Positions 33,637 to 44,093 are shown, numbered from the stretch's first letter. The stretch: DNA of 64,000 nucleotides from Lachnospiraceae bacterium (GCA_016282915.1 JAEELW010000144.1:1-64000), one strand, 5' to 3'. Numbers and translations: made by a program. The notes: generated by a model from the letters alone, not told the origin.

Positions 33637-34476
33637 TTAACCTTTTATGATATGTTTTTCCTTAAGACCGTCGGCCATTTCGGTCACGGTCTTTTTGTTC
33701 AGCGGGTGTCTCAGATACGGCGCAAGCTCTTTCAGCGGGAGCAGGACGAAGTCCCTGGCCTCCATATCCGGATGCGGTATCACAAGCTTATCGCTGTCCA
33801 GGACCAGATCGTCATAAAAAAGGATATCCAGATCCAGCTTCCGCGGCCCCCAGTGCTGCTTTTTTGCATGTTCCACACCCTGTTGTGCCTCGATCTCCTT
33901 TAAACGCTTCAGGAGCTGCCAAGGCTCATAAGAGGTCTCCAGCTCCGCGACGAGATTGCAGAAATCCGCCTGTGCAACGCCGCCGTAAGGAGTGCTCCTT
34001 ACCATGCTGCTCCTGCGTATGAGCCGGCAGGCCGGATCTTCATCCAGCGCCGCAAGTCCCGCTTCGATCTGCTTCTCGCTCTCCCCTTCATTGGCTCCGA
34101 CGCCGATAAAGACACGGTGCCTTTTCCTCCGTATCGTTATCCCCACTTTGGAGACTTCGGCCCGTACAGGCGCTTCCGGTTTATAAATGCCCAGCTCGAT
34201 CTCCTCGATCATCGGATACTCCCGAAAGACCGCGCGGCACAGATCCTCCGCCACGGCTTCCAGCAGATCCCTCCGCTTTTCCGTAAAGACCCGGCTGATA
34301 AAAACGCAGAGCTCATCGTAGGAGACCGAGCGGTCCAGTTCATCCGTGATCCCCGCCTCCTGCAGCTGCATAAAAAAGCGCCCGGAAACAAGAAAATCCT
34401 GTCCCGTGCGTTTTTCTTCGTCGTATACTCCGTGATATGCAAAGATCTTCAGATCCCTGATCCATATCTGATCCAC
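33637..34476 (-). CDS. folBK: Bifunctional dihydroneopterin aldolase / HPPK
   Basis: The 279-residue fusion has a FolB domain (about residues 1-118: LKIFAYHGVYDEEKRTGQ, VSYDELC, YKPEAPV) and a FolK domain (about 122-275: VFIGVGANEGESEKQIEAGL, and GPRKLDLDILFYDD). It converts dihydroneopterin to hydroxymethyl-dihydropterin and then pyrophosphorylates it. The start is GTG at 34476, behind GGAGGAAAAAGCAC, rather than a TTG further upstream. It is the last of the folC-folE-folBK set; folP (dihydropteroate synthase) is not in the window. A plus-strand terminator hairpin of the neighbour lies within its last codons. Confidence 0.93.
   Translation of the reverse strand: MDQIWIRDLKIFAYHGVYDEEKRTGQDFLVSGRFFMQLQEAGITDELDRSVSYDELCVFISRVFTEKRRDLLEAVAEDLCRAVFREYPMIEEIELGIYKPEAPVRAEVSKVGITIRRKRHRVFIGVGANEGESEKQIEAGLAALDEDPACRLIRRSSMVRSTPYGGVAQADFCNLVAELETSYEPWQLLKRLKEIEAQQGVEHAKKQHWGPRKLDLDILFYDDLVLDSDKLVIPHPDMEARDFVLLPLKELAPYLRHPLNKKTVTEMADGLKEKHIIKG
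33664..33696 (+). terminator. Terminator of the DUF5050-type gene, inside folBK
   Basis: On the plus strand AAGACCGT (33664-33671) and ACGGTCTT (33686-33693) form the stem and TTTTT follows, 35 bp after the stop codon and within the 3' end of the convergent fol gene. Confidence 0.7.
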
Positions 34477-34571
34477 GTGCTTTTTCCTCCACAATAAACG
34501 CCGGTTTATATACGCCCCGGTCCGGCTCCCGGGGACGCCCCAAGCCGCCGCCGCGCAGCCCCGGACCCTGT

Positions 34572-35129
34572 CTACCTTCCCAGCATCGCGTAAAAGCGGT
34601 TCTGCAGCACTTCGTCATCCTCAAAATCCCCGCGTACCGCCACGGTCACTGTTTTGCTGCCGGGTTTCTTCACACCGCGCATGGTCATGCAGGTATGCTC
34701 CGCCTCTACCATCACCATGGCTCCGTAGCATTCCAGCTCCTCCATGAGTGCGTCGGCGATCTGGCCGGTCATGCGCTCCTGCATCTGCAGGCGCCTTGCA
34801 AAAACCTCCACAGTCCTGGCCAGTTTGGAAAGTCCCGCCACCTTTTCATCAGGGATATATGCCACATGAACCTTTCCGAAAAAGGGCAACAGATGATGCT
34901 CGCAGGTGGAAAAAAAGGCGATATCCTTCTCCATCACCATATCGTCTGATTCGGTCGTAAAAGTCCTGGCCAGATGCGTCGAGGCGTCATCTTCCATCCC
35001 CGCCAGTATCTCCGTATACATCCGTGCCACCCTCTGCGGGGTGTCTTTCAGGCCTTCCCTGCCGGGATCTTCGCCCATGCCCTCGAGCAAAAGTTTTACT
35101 GCTTTTTCAATCTTTTTTTCGTCTACCAT
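34572..35129 (-). CDS. folE: GTP cyclohydrolase I
   Basis: The 185-residue protein shows the standard FolE features: [40 protein letters not shown] with zinc-binding Cys and His, [15 protein letters not shown] with the second zinc Cys. It converts GTP to dihydroneopterin triphosphate, the first step of folate synthesis. Its ATG (35129, behind AATAAGGAAA) lies within the last 23 bases of folC in another frame, so the genes are tightly coupled. A 95-bp gap separates it from folBK. Confidence 0.96.
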   Translation of the reverse strand: MVDEKKIEKAVKLLLEGMGEDPGREGLKDTPQRVARMYTEILAGMEDDASTHLARTFTTESDDMVMEKDIAFFSTCEHHLLPFFGKVHVAYIPDEKVAGLSKLARTVEVFARRLQMQERMTGQIADALMEELECYGAMVMVEAEHTCMTMRGVKKPGSKTVTVAVRGDFEDDEVLQNRFYAMLGR

Positions 35130-36408
35130 TTTCCTTATTCTCCACGATCTTTTTAAGTCTCCCCAGCCAGGAGAGCGAGCCGCAGGCCACTATGGGAAGC
35201 TTTCTGCCCGAAAGCAGAAGCGCCAGCTCCAGGCCTTCTTCCACACTGTCTGCAGCCGTCACACCGCAGGACGCATCAAGCCGCAGCGCGCATTCCGATA
35301 GTTCAAATGCCGGCAGTGCACGCGCCGTCCCCGGCGGTGTGATACATATCAGCTGTGTTGCCAGCGGCAGAAGGGTCTTTAACATCCCTTCATAATCCTT
35401 ATCTTTCAGCACGCCCATCAGAAGGATCACCGCCTCTGACGGGAAACAGATCCTTATGCTTTCCGAGAGCCGCTCCGCTCCGGCGGGATTATGCGCACCG
35501 TCCGCCACCAGCACGGGTTTTCTTCCGAGAAGGCTGAAACGTCCGTACCAGACGGTCTCCTCCAAGCCCTTCCGGATCACTTTCTCCGTACAGGCAAAAC
35601 CGCATTCCGCGAGTTCCTCCAATACCGTCAGGGCGAGTGCCGCATTCTGCGGCTGACAGCTTCCCGTCAGTCCCGTATGCAGCGCCTTATACGGCCCCAG
35701 ATCCATACGGCAGCCCGACAGGGATATCTTTGTCTTCACCGGATCATAAGCAGACCGCAGCTTTGTTCCGCAGCGCTCCGCCGCTGCGGAAAGCAGCTCC
35801 TCCGCCTCCGGCTGCTGGCGGGCACTCACCACACGGCAGCCCGCTTTGATGATCCCGCTCTTTTCCGCGGCGATGGCAGCGATATCCGCCCCCAGTACTG
35901 CCGTATGATCAAGCGAGATGGGTGTAAAAACACTTACCAGCGGCGCCGGAAGGATATTGGTCGCGTCCCCTGCCCCTCCCATACCGCATTCCACGACTGC
36001 GATATCGCAGTTTTTTTCCTTAAAATACAGAAAGGCCAGCACAGTCAGCGCTTCAAAAAAGGTCGGCCGCTCTTCTTCCGGAAAGCTTTCTTCCGCCTCG
36101 CGGATCTGCCCGAGCAGGGCGTACCAGTCTTTTTTCGCAATGGGCCTTCCTCCGCACTGCACGCTTTCACGATCCGTATCCATGGCAGGCGAAAAGAAAC
36201 GCCCCACACGGAAACCCGCGCTTTTCAGCACGGTCGACACATAGGCAAGGACCGAACCCTTTCCGTTGGTCCCCGCGATATGCACAGAGGGAAAGGCTTC
36301 CTGCGGCCGGCCCAAAGCCTCAGCCAGCCGCCGCACACGTTCCAGCCCCGGCCTGCTGCCGCGGCTTTTCAGACTTTCAATATATGCTTCCGCTTCCTGC
36401 GTCGTCAT
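35107..36408 (-). CDS. folC: Folylpolyglutamate synthase / dihydrofolate synthase
   Basis: The 433-residue Mur-ligase-like enzyme carries the P-loop [11 protein letters not shown], the [14 protein letters not shown] and [13 protein letters not shown] motifs, and [14 protein letters not shown] in the C-terminal domain. It adds glutamate to dihydropteroate and to folates. Start and stop are both overlapped: its ATG at 36408 shares bases with the stop codon of the PH-like gene (TGATG), and its 3' end overlaps folE by 23 bp. The grouping with folE and folBK makes this a folate operon. Confidence 0.95.
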   Translation of the reverse strand: MTTQEAEAYIESLKSRGSRPGLERVRRLAEALGRPQEAFPSVHIAGTNGKGSVLAYVSTVLKSAGFRVGRFFSPAMDTDRESVQCGGRPIAKKDWYALLGQIREAEESFPEEERPTFFEALTVLAFLYFKEKNCDIAVVECGMGGAGDATNILPAPLVSVFTPISLDHTAVLGADIAAIAAEKSGIIKAGCRVVSARQQPEAEELLSAAAERCGTKLRSAYDPVKTKISLSGCRMDLGPYKALHTGLTGSCQPQNAALALTVLEELAECGFACTEKVIRKGLEETVWYGRFSLLGRKPVLVADGAHNPAGAERLSESIRICFPSEAVILLMGVLKDKDYEGMLKTLLPLATQLICITPPGTARALPAFELSECALRLDASCGVTAADSVEEGLELALLLSGRKLPIVACGSLSWLGRLKKIVENKENGRRKKD

Positions 36409-36821
36409 CAGAACTCGTCGGGCATCCCGTCTCCGTCCATATCGACATGATCCGCCGCATAGCCGATCGCCTGCATATTCACGGTACGCCTGCGGATCCG
36501 TTCTCTGTCCGCCTGTTCCAGAATATAATCCTTGACCTGACGGGCGTGCCGGATGTGTTTGAACACAAGCGTGGAATCCGTCACATCGCCCGTATAGCAG
36601 GTGACCGTCCCCAGTTTGCAGATGCGCTCCATAAAACTGGCGTTCAGGCGCACGTCCGTCACTTTATACATGTAACAGTCGTCTTCCTGCTTGCTGAGGA
36701 AGCCCGAGTCGATGGTGATCATATCCGTACGGACATGATAGACCGTAAAGGTCCAGGGAAGACCCAGGAACAGCCAGCGCTTTCTTTCCCGAAATACGTC
36801 CTGCTTTTCGTCGTCTGCCAT
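36408..36821 (-). CDS. PH domain-like (YdbT/DUF304-type) protein
   Basis: The 137-residue protein begins behind AAGGAGGTAAGAAA. The segment WTFTVYHVRTDMITIDSGFL...YKVTDVRL...GTVTCYTGDVTDSTLVFKHI has the strand order and wording of bacterial pleckstrin-homology domains (DUF304 type). No membrane helix is present, so unlike most relatives it is cytoplasmic. The C-terminus ends DMDGDGMPDEF, a Ca-loop-like acidic tail. Its stop codon overlaps the folC start. Function unknown; PH domains of this class often bind membranes or partner proteins. Confidence 0.7.
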   Translation of the reverse strand: MADDEKQDVFRERKRWLFLGLPWTFTVYHVRTDMITIDSGFLSKQEDDCYMYKVTDVRLNASFMERICKLGTVTCYTGDVTDSTLVFKHIRHARQVKDYILEQADRERIRRRTVNMQAIGYAADHVDMDGDGMPDEF

Positions 36822-36912
36822 TTTCTTACCTCCTTTTTATTCTCTCCCGCCCGGCTTGCAGCGGCAGATGTGATCAGCTCCCGCTCCGTCTTCCGTCGTC
36901 CCCGGTCCGTCA

Positions 36913-37563
36913 TCAGCCGGAGCTGTCATTCTCGTTTTTCTGCTTGCGCTTTTTCATGCGCTCGATATATTCGACCACTTCGGGGTTCTTATCGGTACAG
37001 CGGCAGCCGTACAGCACATACTGATCCATTTTTTCCCTCCGGATCACCTTTCCGCTCATATGTACGGTATTGCCGTCCTTTTCGTTCACGGTGCAGGATA
37101 CGTTCTTTCCCGTGGAGATGGGAAGACGTTTCTTTGCATCCAGCACAAACGCGAAACCGCTGGGGCTGACATCCTTCAGCGTGGTAAACAGCTGGTCGGG
37201 CAGCCCTTCGATCGTGAAGATCGCCGGCACCCAGACATAGGTACGTCTCTCACCGCGCCGGTTCTCGATCCCCTCGCTCATGGGCGAGACGATGCGGTGA
37301 TACAGAAGCCCGTTCTTTTTAACGGTATCGATATTGCAGTTTTTAAAAGTCCAGTTGTTCCCTTCTCCGTCGGGCACTTCCATATGGATCTGCACACCCG
37401 TACCGGAAAAGTTCACCCGCACACCCTTATGCATAAACGGGATCACCAGAAGGGCCTTGTTTCCCGTCTTCATCACACGCGAGATAAACTTCGCCTGCGT
37501 ATCGCCCCCGTTGGTGACGCTGATCTGGACTCTTACCCCCATAGGGATATCCGCATAGTTCAC
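36913..37563 (-). CDS. PilZ-domain protein (c-di-GMP receptor, YcgR-like)
   Basis: The 216-residue protein has an N-terminal YcgR/PilZN-like beta domain (about 1-95) and a C-terminal PilZ domain with the two c-di-GMP motifs: the arginine pair in RRGERRTYVW and DVSPSGFAF (D-x-S-x2-G). It should bind cyclic di-GMP and act on motility or polysaccharide synthesis. The start is GTG at 37563, overlapping the glgB stop codon (GTGA) with GAGG upstream, so its translation is normally coupled to glgB, which here carries an internal stop. The basic C-terminus (RMKKRKQK) may touch membrane or nucleic acid. Confidence 0.9.
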   Translation of the reverse strand: MNYADIPMGVRVQISVTNGGDTQAKFISRVMKTGNKALLVIPFMHKGVRVNFSGTGVQIHMEVPDGEGNNWTFKNCNIDTVKKNGLLYHRIVSPMSEGIENRRGERRTYVWVPAIFTIEGLPDQLFTTLKDVSPSGFAFVLDAKKRLPISTGKNVSCTVNEKDGNTVHMSGKVIRREKMDQYVLYGCRCTDKNPEVVEYIERMKKRKQKNENDSSG

Positions 37564-39428
37564 TTCTCTACCTCATAGATCACGGCACTGTAAGGCATAA
37601 GGTTCAGCTCCATTACGCGTTCCCGTGAAAGCAGGGTCTCCCTGCTTTCCGGCAGGCTGCCGCCAAAGCGCTCCCAGCCGGTGCAGAGGATGCTCTTCCA
37701 GCTCTCTTCTTTCTTCCTTGCTTTCTTTTTCTTTGCTGCCGCTTTCTCTTCCGCTTTTTCCTCAGCCTCTTCTTCGGGATCCAGCGCCAGAGCGAAGTCC
37801 TTTATCTCTTCATCCCCGAAATTCAGGGCGCAGACATAGCTTTTCTCCTTTGTCATGCGGCGGAATACGTAAAGCGGTGCAGCTCCTTCCTTGCAATACA
37901 GCCACTCGTAATTATCGCGCTCATATTCCCTGCTGTAAAGCACTTCTTCCGAACAGTACAGTTTCTGCAGCTCGCAGATGCAGTCGTAGAGCCCCCGGTG
38001 AAGCGGCTGTTCCAAAAGCGAAAACTCCACTTCCCGCTGCTCGTTCCATTCCGTACGCTCTCCGAGCTCATTGCCCATAAAGGAAAGCTTTTTGCCCGGA
38101 TGCATATACATATAGGCGTAATAAGCCCTGGCCTGGGCAAACTTTTCTTCATCCGTTCCCGGGATCTTTTCCAGTATCGTTCCCGCTCCCCCCACGACTT
38201 CATCATGGGACAGCGACAGGATAAAGCGCTCGTTATAATAATACCACATGGAAAAGGTCAGCTTGTGGTATTCCTGCTTTCTCCGTGCCGGAGGAAGAGA
38301 AAGGAAATACAGTCCGTCATACATCCAGCCCATATCCCATTTATAATCAAAGCCCAGCCCGCCTTCGGCCACGCTTTTTGTCACGCCGCCCTGCCAGGAG
38401 GAGGAATCCTCCGCAAAGAGCATTACCTTCGGATATTTCTTCCGGATCAGGGTGGTCAGCCTGCGGGCAAATTCCATCCCGGCAGGATTTTCTCCCTTAT
38501 CCTACTGCCCTCCCCTGTAGATCAGACAGCTCACAGCATCCACGCGCAGGCCGTCAAAATGGAATTCCTCCAGCCAGTAATCCGCGGAAGACAGAAGGAA
38601 ACTTGACACCTCGGGCCTTTCATGGTTGAACATGCAGGTCCCCCACTGGCTCTCGGCCACGCCGGGACTGTAATACTCATAAAGGGCAGTCGTATCATAA
38701 AGCTTTAATGCAAAATCATCGATCGCAAAATGCACCGGCACAAAATCCATGATCACGCCGATCCCCGCGAGATGACACTGATCCACCAGGTACTTCAGAT
38801 CCTCCGGCTTTCCGTAGCGGCAGGTCGGTGCAAAATACCCGGTCAGCTGATAGCCCCAGGACCCGTCGTAAGGATACTCGCAAAGCGGCATCAGTTCGAT
38901 ATGCGTATAGCCGCTTTTCTTTACATGCTCGATCAGCGGCGCTGCGATCTCACGGTAGGTATACCAGCCGTGCTCTTCTTCGGGATTACGGATGAAAGCG
39001 CCAAGATGCGCCTCATAGATGGAGAGCGGACGGTCCTTGCAGTTGCTCCTTTCCTTCATCCATTCCTCATCATGAAACTCATAGGTGGAAAGCTCCGTGA
39101 TCCTGGAAGCACTTCCCGGGCGCAGCTCGGCTCCGAAAGCATACGGATCCGCATGTTCGGCGCGCCAGTTGTTATGCCCGTAGATCACGTATTTGTACAG
39201 ATCTCCCGGCTTCGCTTCACTGACGGTCACGCTCCAGCAGCCGTGTTCGTCCCGCTCCATCGGCAGCTCGAACCAGTGATTGAAATCCCCGAACACATTG
39301 ACGCCGGTGGCTCCCGGCGCATAGGTACGGAACGTCACTCCCTTTTTATTCACATGCGCGCCGAAAAACTTCCAGGCCCGCAGGCTCTTCCCTTCAAAGA
39401 ATTCCTTCATCTCCTGTTCCCTGCTCAT
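37560..39428 (-). pseudogene. glgB: 1,4-alpha-glucan branching enzyme interrupted by an in-frame amber codon
   Basis: One continuous frame of 623 codons encodes a GH13 branching enzyme except for TAG at 38504-38502. The first part (308 residues) has the CBM48 domain (GVNVFGDFNHW), the YEAHLGAF and GVIMDFVPVHFA regions and the nucleophile in GLRVDAV. After the stop the frame resumes with the acid/base Glu in LFAEDSSSW and the LSHDEVV motif. The N-terminal half alone cannot be active. A restart ATG at 38477 has AAGGGAG 14 bases upstream. The amber sits in a loop (IYRGGQ, stop, DKGEN) where homologues have a normal residue. It may be a recent nonsense mutation, a readthrough site or a sequencing error. 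A Lys/Glu-rich insert near the C-terminus is also unusual. Confidence 0.85.
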
Positions 39429-39472
39429 CCTGTCGCATCTCTCCTTAAAACTGTTTATTCCGGTCTCCGCGT

Positions 39473-40252
39473 TCAGTTGACCGTTATCGTTCCCAGACGC
39501 AGCTGTCCGTCGATCTCCGGCATCAGTTCCGCCTGATAGCGCTCCATAAGCGAAGCATAGTAGCTGCCTCCCACATCCACGCCCTCGATCCCTTCGTCCT
39601 GAAGCGAACGCATATAAGCGGCAGCGGTACGCTCTCTTTCCATGGCATTCTGAAGTACTCCCGTATCCAGTCCGGTGGCGCTTTTTTCACGCTCCGTCAT
39701 CTTCAGCCATTCCCGCTCCGCATCATAGCGGATCGACTTTTTCTCCTCCGGATCCAGCGAAAAGCCCGCATTCTCCGCTTCCCGCGCATAGATCAGATCC
39801 CGGACCGCATAATCCGTCACCGTATCCTTTGCCATCTCGTAAATATAGGAAGCCTCATCCTGCTTGCTGATCCGCAGCTTCCAGTAGGCTTTCGGATCCT
39901 CCGCATTATAACGCAGTGCCTGTTCGTTCACGGCTCTTTCCATACGCAGGACATACCAGGCCAGTTCCCCGCCGCTCATCTCTGTCCGCGCCCCGTTTCC
40001 GGAAAGGACGATGGCAGCATCGTTTACATGCTCCGCAAGCTGATAGCCGTTGTCCTCCAGGCGTCCGCGATTTGCGATATTATATCCGAGCAGAAAGATC
40101 GCCAGCGCAAGGAACAGCGGACGGTAGCGGTGCAGTATCCCTGCGGGCGCCGTCTTTGTCCTGCGCAGCATGGATACGGGCGCCTGCCTCTTTCCGGCAA
40201 GCTTCCTTATCCCTGCCAGTCTCTTTTTTCTCAGGCTCTCCCTTCCATCCAT
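39473..40252 (-). CDS. Single-pass membrane protein with SurA/PrsA-N-like helical region
   Basis: The 259-residue protein has a basic N-terminus, one membrane segment around residues 45-62 (YRPLFLALAIFLLGYNIAN) and an outward helical domain (ELAWYVLRMERAVNEQALRY, AYWKLRISKQDEASYIYEMA) resembling the N-terminal chaperone region of SurA/PrsA foldases; no parvulin isomerase domain follows. Its ATG overlaps the stop codon of the GH9 gene (ATGA), so the two are co-translated. A role in folding or holding the secreted cellulase is a reasonable inference, not shown. Confidence 0.65.
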   Translation of the reverse strand: MDGRESLRKKRLAGIRKLAGKRQAPVSMLRRTKTAPAGILHRYRPLFLALAIFLLGYNIANRGRLEDNGYQLAEHVNDAAIVLSGNGARTEMSGGELAWYVLRMERAVNEQALRYNAEDPKAYWKLRISKQDEASYIYEMAKDTVTDYAVRDLIYAREAENAGFSLDPEEKKSIRYDAEREWLKMTEREKSATGLDTGVLQNAMERERTAAAYMRSLQDEGIEGVDVGGSYYASLMERYQAELMPEIDGQLRLGTITVN

Positions 40253-42879
40253 CAGGGTTCCTCTCCGAAGATCGTATCGCCCTTATAACGGAAAACAATA
40301 TGTTCCGCGGCTGCAGCCGAATGATCGTTCGTCGTGTCCATCATCGACCAGTCGCTTCTGTGTATACTGAAACTGAGCACCAGCGTCGCGTCCTTATCCA
40401 GAAGCAGACTGTCCCCGAAGCTGATCACGCAGCAGCTGTCCGCATCCTTCCCGGAGGCATTCTTAAAAGTTCCCTTTACGCCGCTCAGGGCCTGATAGCT
40501 GCCTCCAGCACCCTGGACTGCCGCATGATAGCATTCAAATACCGGTGTGCTGCCGCCGTCCGCGGTAAAGTAATAATCGATCTCCAGCTCGTTCAGCGCC
40601 AGAGAGGTACCGCCCGCTCTCCGTACCTCCATGGTCCCGGCCAGCGCCGTGGCGCTGCTGCCCATACCGTCGTAGCGCACGCTGACAGACAGCTCCCCGT
40701 TGGCAGACGCATCGTTCTTTGCCGCATTTCCTCCGGCGGGATCCCAAGCGTTCCCCTGCCCCGGAGCTTCGCTCACAACAGTTCCGGCGTCTTCCCCGCC
40801 CTCCGGCTCGCTGCCGAAGATGAGGCTGCCCTTTTCATAAAGGGCGATGCCATAGGCCGTCACCGTCTGTCCTTTGACTCCGGCCAGCCCCTCGAAGGAG
40901 GGATCGTTATCGTCCTCCCAGACACCCAGAGGATTGCGCATACGCACCTGGATCTCTTTTTTGTAATGCTCCTGGCCGCCGGGATAGAGCGAACCGTCGT
41001 CAAAGACTACGGAAAGATAGTACAGATGCTTATCCTCTTCCCAGACCTTCAGACCCTCGATGCGGCCTCCCGCCATATAATTGTTCGAGATCTCGATATT
41101 GCCGGCCGTACCGCCTGCCGCGTATACCTCGCTCAGATCCACGAAATAGCGCAGCTCCAGATCTTCCGCCACACGCGCAGGCCAGGCGCTCACATTGTAC
41201 ACCAGCGCCTTGATCTCGGTAAAGTCGTTTCCGTCCGCGTTGATCCCGGCCTCGACATAGAATTCCGCGCCGTCCGGCTTTTCCACCGCGCCGAAATCCT
41301 TCAGCGTCTTCCCGTGATAACGGCCGTACATGGCCGCCAGCAGGCCGGTAAAACCGGCGTTGTAATCGCAGGCCACCTCATTGGTCACATAATTTGAGAC
41401 CTCATCGGTATAATTATCCGAGGCATCCGGTCCGCCCACAAGCGCCCCGTACAGGGTATGGCGGTGAGAAGCCGGTTCGTTCATATTGTTGGACCAGGAT
41501 GCCTGCGCCGTGCGGTGGTGCGGATGTACCGGCGGGTTCTTTCCGAAGCCGCAGACGTAGGAACGCCCGCTGCTGCCCAGTGCGTAATCCGCCTGGGAGC
41601 AGGCAAATTCCCAATAGGCATCCTTCCTGCTGCTGCCGCACAGCTCCGATTCGCTGTAGACTGCCGCCACAAAAGCCGTTGTGGTGGCATAGCGCAGCGG
41701 TCCCCACTGATCCAGCCAGGCCAGGCCTTTCGGCGTATATCTGATGCGCTGTCCGTCAGAGGTCCCTGTGCTCCAGTAATCCAGGTGCTTTTCCACTTCA
41801 TCCTGATAGAAGCCGTCCTTCGTTTCGCGGGCCAGCAAAAGGGCTGCACCGATATGCACATCATCCCAGCAAAGGCTCCAGTTGTAATCCCATTCCTTTG
41901 CCCGGTAGTCTTTCTCTGCTTTTTCCAGATACTCTTCCTGTCCCGTTGCAAGATAGAGCCAGGTTCCCGCCCAGGCCAGTTCGTCATAAAAGCCGCTGTG
42001 GGAATCGTAAAAACCGTTCGCCTGCGTATAGCCTGCATCGGAACGGCCCTGATCCGCCATGCGGTACAGGCCTTCCGCATGCTCCAGGCAGCGTTTTGCG
42101 TAATCCGCGTCCCCGTTTGCGCTGAATACCACGGCAGCCGAGGCCAGGCTTGCCGCAGCTTCCGCACAGACGGTACTTCCCGGCGCCGAAGCATCCACCT
42201 TATAGGCCGGCCGCTCCATCGGAAGCACCTCTGCCGGTCCCCACCAGGAATGATCGCTGCCGCCGTTTCCTACCTGATAATAATACACATCCTCTTCCGG
42301 ATGGCACTTCATCAGATAATCATTGACCCAGCGCAGATCGTCCAGAAGATACGGAAGCTGTCCGCTCTCCCGGTAGGCGTCCGGAAACTCGCAGAAAGAC
42401 CAGGCCAGCATCGCTCCGGAATAGGCCATGGGCAGATTGAACTTGACATGGTCGCCGGCATCATACCAGCCCCCTGTCAGGTCGAGCCCCACGTCCGCTC
42501 CGTCATTCAGCGCGCTGTCGCCGCGCCAGTTGCAGCGTACTTTTTCGGGCAGATCTCCGGAACGCTGCAGTTCATAAAAGAGCAGGGCTTTCTGAAGAGC
42601 CTCTCCGTAATTGTAAGCTCCGCTGCCTTCGATCCCTTCATATTCCGCCGCATCCTCCGTCAGCCCACCGGTATCCTGCTCTGCCGATGCACTTCCCGAT
42701 GCGGCATCATTCCCATCGCCCTGCGTCGGGGCCGCCCCGGCCTCCTGTCCGGATACGGCTTCCCGGCTCCCGTCTGCGGCTGCATTGTCCGAAAGCGCTT
42801 CTTTATCTCCGCATGCCGCCAGCAGCGACATGCACAGGATCATGGCGATCCCTTTCCTTTTCAGATCAATCCTTTTCAT
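40252..42879 (-). CDS. GH9 endoglucanase lipoprotein with two CBM3-like modules
   Basis: The 875-residue protein has a lipoprotein signal ([14 protein letters not shown]), an Ala/Gly/Glu linker, then a family 9 glycosidase (about 80-530): [20 protein letters not shown] with catalytic Asp residues, PHHRTA with the conserved His, and [20 protein letters not shown] with the general acid region. A CBM3c-like module follows directly (about 545-690, [15 protein letters not shown]), then a linker and a second CBM3-like module (about 735-875). It should cut cellulose at the cell surface; there is no dockerin, so lipid anchoring replaces a cellulosome. It has its own promoter and heads a run towards glgB. 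Confidence 0.92.
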   Translation of the reverse strand: MKRIDLKRKGIAMILCMSLLAACGDKEALSDNAAADGSREAVSGQEAGAAPTQGDGNDAASGSASAEQDTGGLTEDAAEYEGIEGSGAYNYGEALQKALLFYELQRSGDLPEKVRCNWRGDSALNDGADVGLDLTGGWYDAGDHVKFNLPMAYSGAMLAWSFCEFPDAYRESGQLPYLLDDLRWVNDYLMKCHPEEDVYYYQVGNGGSDHSWWGPAEVLPMERPAYKVDASAPGSTVCAEAAASLASAAVVFSANGDADYAKRCLEHAEGLYRMADQGRSDAGYTQANGFYDSHSGFYDELAWAGTWLYLATGQEEYLEKAEKDYRAKEWDYNWSLCWDDVHIGAALLLARETKDGFYQDEVEKHLDYWSTGTSDGQRIRYTPKGLAWLDQWGPLRYATTTAFVAAVYSESELCGSSRKDAYWEFACSQADYALGSSGRSYVCGFGKNPPVHPHHRTAQASWSNNMNEPASHRHTLYGALVGGPDASDNYTDEVSNYVTNEVACDYNAGFTGLLAAMYGRYHGKTLKDFGAVEKPDGAEFYVEAGINADGNDFTEIKALVYNVSAWPARVAEDLELRYFVDLSEVYAAGGTAGNIEISNNYMAGGRIEGLKVWEEDKHLYYLSVVFDDGSLYPGGQEHYKKEIQVRMRNPLGVWEDDNDPSFEGLAGVKGQTVTAYGIALYEKGSLIFGSEPEGGEDAGTVVSEAPGQGNAWDPAGGNAAKNDASANGELSVSVRYDGMGSSATALAGTMEVRRAGGTSLALNELEIDYYFTADGGSTPVFECYHAAVQGAGGSYQALSGVKGTFKNASGKDADSCCVISFGDSLLLDKDATLVLSFSIHRSDWSMMDTTNDHSAAAAEHIVFRYKGDTIFGEEP

Positions 42880-42917
42880 CCGTCATCCTGTCCAAAGTGT
42901 CAGAAAAAGTCCAATAT

Positions 42918-42946
42918 ATTATACCTCTTTTTCCCTTAGATAGCAA
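42918..42946 (-). promoter_or_regulatory. Promoter of the GH9 gene
   Basis: On the minus strand TTGCTA (42946-42941), 17 bp, TATAAT (42923-42918), about 40 bp upstream of the start codon. Confidence 0.75.
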
Positions 42947-43033
42947 ACGGCAATCCTGTCTGCGGAGCGATCCTCCTTGCGTTAATCCCGTGGATATGCC
43001 ATAATAGGAAAGAATGTTTCCGGCATGGCGGCA

Positions 43034-43104
43034 GGCCTGCCGATCAGAGTATCGGCCCGCAGCCACGCCGCAGCTGCGCTGCCCGGGTCTGAACAGTTAC
43101 GACA
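43034..43104 (+). repeat. Interspersed intergenic repeat, family 1, copy 3
   Basis: Contains AGTATCGGCCCGCAGCCA (18 bases identical to copy 4), CGCAGCTGCGCTGCCCGGGT and the tail CTGAACAGTTACGA. It ends 29 bp before the glycosyltransferase-like gene. Confidence 0.8.
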
Positions 43105-43132
43105 GAACAGTATATGAAGGAGAATACAGGGC

Positions 43133-44086
43133 ATGGAAAAGAAAAAACTCATCATGGGCGTATGTAAAAACTACTGGTGGTACAAGGTTGAGCCCTTCTA
43201 CGTCTCATGCTCGAGATATAACGGAAAGAACTGCGATATCGTCGCTTTTACGAAAAACCTCTCGGCCTTTACCCGGGATAAGCTGCGCGAATATCATATC
43301 CACAGCATCGAGATCCCCGATTCCTATGAAAAGAACGGCCCCATCGATTACCGCTACGGACTGTATATCGAAATGCTGAAAAAACGCGGTGAGGATTACG
43401 ACCAGGTCCTTTTCTGCGATACCCGCGATGTTTTCTTCCAGGATGCCATGTTTCCCGAAGATGCCACAGAACCGTATCTCGGCGTGGCCGTAGAAAGCGG
43501 ACTCATCAACGGGGACGACTGGAACCGCCGCTGGATGCAGGAACGCTTCGGCGAGGAGATCTACAATGAACTGAAGGACAATCACGTGCTCTGCGCCGGG
43601 ACGATCTGGGGCAGCACCTCCGTGATCCGTCATTTCTGCCAGGCCATGATCGACAATCTTTCCGACCCGCAATTCAACTTTATCGATATCAACGACCAGA
43701 CCTCCTACCAGTACATGGTCTACAAGGGGATCGAACCCGTCAACGCTTCCACCTGCTTCAGCAGCCTGGACGGCGGAAGGGTCGCGACCATCGGAAACGA
43801 AGGGGACTTTACGCTCAGCGGCGATACACTGCTCTGCCCCGAAGGCGGGAACACGCGTCCGGCCCTGGTCCATCAGTGGGACCGTCACAAAAAGCTTACG
43901 CCTTTTGTAAAACGCCTCTATCGCGAACGCCATCCGCGCATCCGCTGGAAACGCTACTGCGACTGGAGAAGCTTAAAGGACATCGCCCTCAGTTCCTATC
44001 ACGACGGTCATTTTATGAACATGTTCATTGCAAGCGTAAAATATCTCTTTGCGGAAAAACCCAGGGGCGAACGCCTCTGGAAATGA
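43133..44086 (+). CDS. Putative glycosyltransferase, GT-A fold
   Basis: The 317-residue soluble protein starts at an ATG behind GAAGGAGAATACAGGGC. MGVCKNYWWYKVEPFYVSC at the N-terminus and LFCDTRDVFFQDAMF around residue 95, an acidic DxxD metal-binding-like motif after a hydrophobic strand, suggest a nucleotide-sugar-dependent transferase of the kind annotated as DUF-type glycosyl transferases in Clostridia; HVLCAGTIWGS and an acidic DQTSYQYMVY region fit that fold. It stands alone on the plus strand and meets murI tail to tail. Substrate unknown, perhaps surface polysaccharide. Confidence 0.65.
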   Translation: MEKKKLIMGVCKNYWWYKVEPFYVSCSRYNGKNCDIVAFTKNLSAFTRDKLREYHIHSIEIPDSYEKNGPIDYRYGLYIEMLKKRGEDYDQVLFCDTRDVFFQDAMFPEDATEPYLGVAVESGLINGDDWNRRWMQERFGEEIYNELKDNHVLCAGTIWGSTSVIRHFCQAMIDNLSDPQFNFIDINDQTSYQYMVYKGIEPVNASTCFSSLDGGRVATIGNEGDFTLSGDTLLCPEGGNTRPALVHQWDRHKKLTPFVKRLYRERHPRIRWKRYCDWRSLKDIALSSYHDGHFMNMFIASVKYLFAEKPRGERLWK

Positions 44087-44093
44087 AATGTAT

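Noticed and set aside
34477-34494. TTG start for folBK
   Set aside because: The GTG at 34476 is correctly spaced from GGAGG, whereas the TTG lies upstream of it and would contain the ribosome binding site.
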